From contig DAOKYY010000132.1 of assembly GCA_035325905.1 (NCBI GenBank), forward strand, positions 1 to 7,630: DNA of 7,630 nt, in the 5' to 3' direction. Origin of the DNA: DYGX01 sp035325905. Its GTDB lineage: Bacteria > Chloroflexota > Anaerolineae > Aggregatilineales > Aggregatilineaceae. Below the pieces are notes generated by a model, which did not search any database, had not been told where the DNA came from, and saw only the letters and a program-made list of their open reading frames with translations. Shown piece after piece: positions 5,395 through 7,630 of the stretch. Within the stretch, counting starts at the first letter, position 1; every line of letters begins with the position of its first letter. Made by a program: the position numbers and the translations under genes.

Positions 5395-6801
5395 ATGGCA
5401 GGCTATCAAATCGGCATGATGGGGTTGGGCGTGATGGGCGCCAACCTCGCGCGTAACCTGGCCGCGCATGGTTTCAGCGTGGCCGGGTACGATCTGGCGC
5501 CGGAGAAGCGAACCGCTTTTCAGGCGGCGCACGAGGAAGGCGCGCTGGCAGCTTACGACGATATCCCGGCATTTCTCGCCGCGCTGGAGCAGCCGCGCCG
5601 GATTATCCTGCTGGTGCCGGCCGGGGTGGTGGACGCGGCGATTGAGTCGCTCAAGCCGTTTCTGTCGCCCGGCGACTTGCTGATCGACCTGGGCAACAGC
5701 TTCTTCCTCGACACGGAGCGCCGCGCGAAGCTGATGGAGGAAGAGGGGCTGTTCTACTTCTTCGGCGCCGGAGTCTCCGGCGGCGAGAAAGGCGCGCTGC
5801 GCGGGCCGTCGATCATGCCCGGCGGGCACCCGGACGCCTATCGCCTAATCGAGCCGGCCTTCCGCGCCATCGCGGCGCAGGTCAATGGCGAGCCGTGCGT
5901 CGCGTACATCGGGCCGCGCGGAGCGGGGCACTACGTCAAGATGGTGCACAACGGGATCGAGTACGGGATCATGCAAGCCATCGCCGAAGCCTACGATCTG
6001 CTCAAGCGCGTGGCCGGGGCGACGGCGGACGAGCTGCACGCGGCGTTCAGCGCCTGGAACCGCGCCGAGCTGAACTCGTACCTGATCCAGATCACCGCCG
6101 AGATCTTCGCGCGGCGCGATGACGAGACCGGGCAGTCGCTGGTCGAGCTGATTCTCGACGAGGCGCAGCAGAAGGGCACCGGCAAGTGGGCCAGCCAGAA
6201 CGCGCTCGATCTCGGCGTCCCCACGCACACGATCAACGCGGCGGTCGAGGCGCGTATCATCTCCGCGCACCGCGACGAGCGCCAGCAGGCGGCGGCGCTG
6301 TTCCCCCCGTCGGGGCAGCCTTTCACCGGCGACCGCGCCGCGCTGTTCGAGGACGTGCGCGCCGCGCTGTATGCGAGCGTGCTGTGCGCCTACGCCCAGG
6401 GCTTCGACCTGATGCAGGCGGCGAGCGCCGAATACGCCTACAACCTTGATCTGACTGCGATTGCGACGATCTGGCGCGGCGGGTGCATCATCCGCGCCGC
6501 CTTGTTGGAAGACATCCGCGCGGTGTTCGGCGTGCAGCCCGATCTGCCGAACCTATTGCTGGCCGAGCCGTTCCGTAGCGCGATTGACCAGCGGCAGAGC
6601 GCGTGGCGGCGCGTGATCGCGCTCGGCGTGGAGCACGGCGTCCCGGTGCCGGCGCTGAGCGCGTCGCTGGCGTACTTTGACGCCTATCGTTCGGCGCGGC
6701 TGCCTGCCAACCTGACCCAGGCGCAGCGCGACTATTTTGGCTCGCACACCTACCGGCGCATCGACCGGCCCGGCGTGTTCCACACCGAGTGGGAAAGCTG
6801 A
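5395..6801 (+). CDS. gnd: 6-phosphogluconate dehydrogenase, decarboxylating, long form
   Basis: It oxidatively decarboxylates 6-phosphogluconate to ribulose 5-phosphate and CO2. The 468 residues equal E. coli Gnd in length and align without gaps at the N-terminus. Landmarks are the GLGVMG dinucleotide loop (10-15), VSGGEKGALRGPS, the catalytic KMVHNGIEY with K182, H185, N186 and E189, KGTGKWASQNALDLGVP, and the C-terminal QAQRDYFGSHTYRR...FHTEW that closes the neighbouring subunit's site. At 33-35 it has Asp-Leu-Ala instead of the Asn-Arg-Ser of E. coli, which removes the NADP 2'-phosphate contacts and predicts NAD preference. The ATG at 5395 has AGGTGGAG six bases upstream; an in-frame GTG at 5383 is less likely because it lies inside that site. 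It follows larA after 87 bases holding no other credible gene. Confidence 0.95.
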   Translation: MAGYQIGMMGLGVMGANLARNLAAHGFSVAGYDLAPEKRTAFQAAHEEGALAAYDDIPAFLAALEQPRRIILLVPAGVVDAAIESLKPFLSPGDLLIDLGNSFFLDTERRAKLMEEEGLFYFFGAGVSGGEKGALRGPSIMPGGHPDAYRLIEPAFRAIAAQVNGEPCVAYIGPRGAGHYVKMVHNGIEYGIMQAIAEAYDLLKRVAGATADELHAAFSAWNRAELNSYLIQITAEIFARRDDETGQSLVELILDEAQQKGTGKWASQNALDLGVPTHTINAAVEARIISAHRDERQQAAALFPPSGQPFTGDRAALFEDVRAALYASVLCAYAQGFDLMQAASAEYAYNLDLTAIATIWRGGCIIRAALLEDIRAVFGVQPDLPNLLLAEPFRSAIDQRQSAWRRVIALGVEHGVPVPALSASLAYFDAYRSARLPANLTQAQRDYFGSHTYRRIDRPGVFHTEWES

Positions 6802-6830
6802 CCGCGCCACAGCCCTAGCTTAGGGGGTAT

Positions 6831-6857
6831 GAGCGCGGGCGAATGAGGCTCGCGCTC
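6831..6857 (+). other. Intercistronic hairpin between gnd and the phosphofructokinase gene
   Basis: GAGCGCGGGC (6831-6840) pairs with GCTCGCGCTC (6848-6857) over 10 bp, with a single G-U pair and a 7-base loop (GAATGAG). It lies 29 bases after the gnd stop and 31 bases before the next start. No U-run follows, so a classical terminator is unlikely. mRNA-end protection, processing, or a partial attenuator that lowers expression of the last gene are all possible. A smaller CCCTA/TAGGG hairpin sits just upstream at 6813-6825. Confidence 0.5.
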
Positions 6858-6888
6858 CGTCTGCGAACAGGAAAGGACAGAACCGTTT

Positions 6889-7630
6889 ATGCCGCGAAAT
6901 GTGATTGTCGCCCAATCCGGCGGCCCGACGCCAGTCATCAACAACTCGCTGCGCGGGGTGATCGAAGCCTGCCGCGAGCGCCCGGAAATCTTCGGGACGG
7001 TCTACGGCGGCTGGCACGGGATCGAGGGCGTGCTCAAGGAGGAGTTGCTCGACCTCTCGTCGCAGGACCCGCGCGAGATTGCGCTGCTGCGAACGACGCC
7101 TGCCGCTGGCTCGATTGGAACGTGCCGCTACAAGCTTAAATCTAGCCAGCAGGAAGACTTCGAGCGCGTAATCGAGATCATGAAGGCGCACGAGGTCGGG
7201 TACTTCTTCTACATCGGCGGCAACGACTCGATGGACACCGCCAACAAGGTGGCGCAGCTCGCCGCCCAGCGCGGTCTGGACCTGATCGCGGTCGGCGTGC
7301 CGAAGACGATCGACAACGACGTGGGCGACTCGGCCTTCGAACTGATCGACCACACGCCGGGTTACGGCAGCGTCGCGCGCTACTGGGCGCTCAATGTGCA
7401 GAACCTCAACGAGGAGAACGCCGGCTCCAGCCCCGCCGACCCGGTGCTCGTCGTCCAGGCGATGGGCCGCAAGATCGGCTTTATCCCGGCGGCGGCGCGG
7501 CTGGCCGATCCGGAGCGCGCGCTGCCGCTGCTGATTGTGCTGGCGGAGGCGAAGCTGCCGCTGGACGACCTCGCTGACGCGGTCAACGACCTGCTGAAGC
7601 GCGAGGGCCGCGCCCTGGTGATCGTCAGCG
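6889..7630 (+). CDS. 6-phosphofructokinase, PPi-dependent type, C-terminus beyond the window
   Basis: The first 247 residues are present and the gene runs off the right edge in frame. The enzyme phosphorylates fructose 6-phosphate to fructose 1,6-bisphosphate. The phosphoryl-donor loop begins VAQSGGPTPVINNS (residues 7-20), and GGNDS (110-114) replaces the GGDGS of ATP enzymes. PKTIDND (138-144) has Lys139 where ATP-type enzymes have Gly, and D142 is the catalytic base. MGR (192-194) contacts the sugar phosphate. Asp at the second position of GGND and Lys before TIDND are the accepted marks of pyrophosphate use, which makes the reaction reversible. The ATG at 6889 has AAAGGA 11 bases upstream. 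It may belong to the same operon as gnd, though the hairpin between them could separate expression. ATP use cannot be excluded without assay. Confidence 0.9.
   Translation, partial: MPRNVIVAQSGGPTPVINNSLRGVIEACRERPEIFGTVYGGWHGIEGVLKEELLDLSSQDPREIALLRTTPAAGSIGTCRYKLKSSQQEDFERVIEIMKAHEVGYFFYIGGNDSMDTANKVAQLAAQRGLDLIAVGVPKTIDNDVGDSAFELIDHTPGYGSVARYWALNVQNLNEENAGSSPADPVLVVQAMGRKIGFIPAAARLADPERALPLLIVLAEAKLPLDDLADAVNDLLKREGRALVIVS

Overview
The window is GC-rich bacterial DNA, dense with genes. It carries ordinary metabolic genes and no mobile-element, CRISPR, rRNA or tRNA signal. Several traits together suggest Chloroflexota or a similar deep-branching, often thermophilic or soil lineage: a type-2 PyrF, a PPi-type phosphofructokinase, an SDR-type mannonate oxidoreductase and an unusual LarA-family protein. 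This lineage is inferred from gene content and was not tested by any search.

Left part (1-2040): pyrF, the last step of UMP synthesis, lies on the minus strand. A 236-base divergent spacer follows. Three plus-strand genes come next: a two-helix 88-residue membrane protein, a PhaJ-like (R)-specific enoyl-CoA hydratase, and an 83-residue protein not securely recognised. The last two are separated by only 2 bases.

Right part (2041-7630): a sugar-acid operon starts from a textbook sigma70-type promoter (TTGACA, 17-base spacer, TTTAAT). A perfect 14-base LacI-family operator (TGTAATCGATTACA) touches the -10 box and covers the expected start of transcription. The order is lacI-type repressor, SDR D-mannonate oxidoreductase (fructuronate reductase type), LarA-family nickel-pincer hydroxyacid racemase/epimerase, long-form 6-phosphogluconate dehydrogenase, and a PPi-type 6-phosphofructokinase cut by the window end. 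The repressor and SDR overlap as ATGA, the SDR and LarA genes overlap by 14 bases, and the last two gaps are 87 bases each. The final gap holds a 10-bp hairpin.

How the genes may work together: the SDR would interconvert D-fructuronate and D-mannonate. Some LarA homologues are known D-gluconate 2-epimerases, which interconvert D-mannonate and D-gluconate. Once phosphorylated by a gluconokinase (not in this window), gluconate would enter the oxidative pentose phosphate route through Gnd. This would be a nickel-dependent detour around mannonate dehydratase and the KDG pathway. It is an inference from gene order plus intact catalytic residues. Gnd also has Asp-Leu-Ala where NADP-dependent enzymes have Asn-Arg-Ser/Thr, and the SDR has Asp at the end of its second strand, so both steps look NAD-linked.
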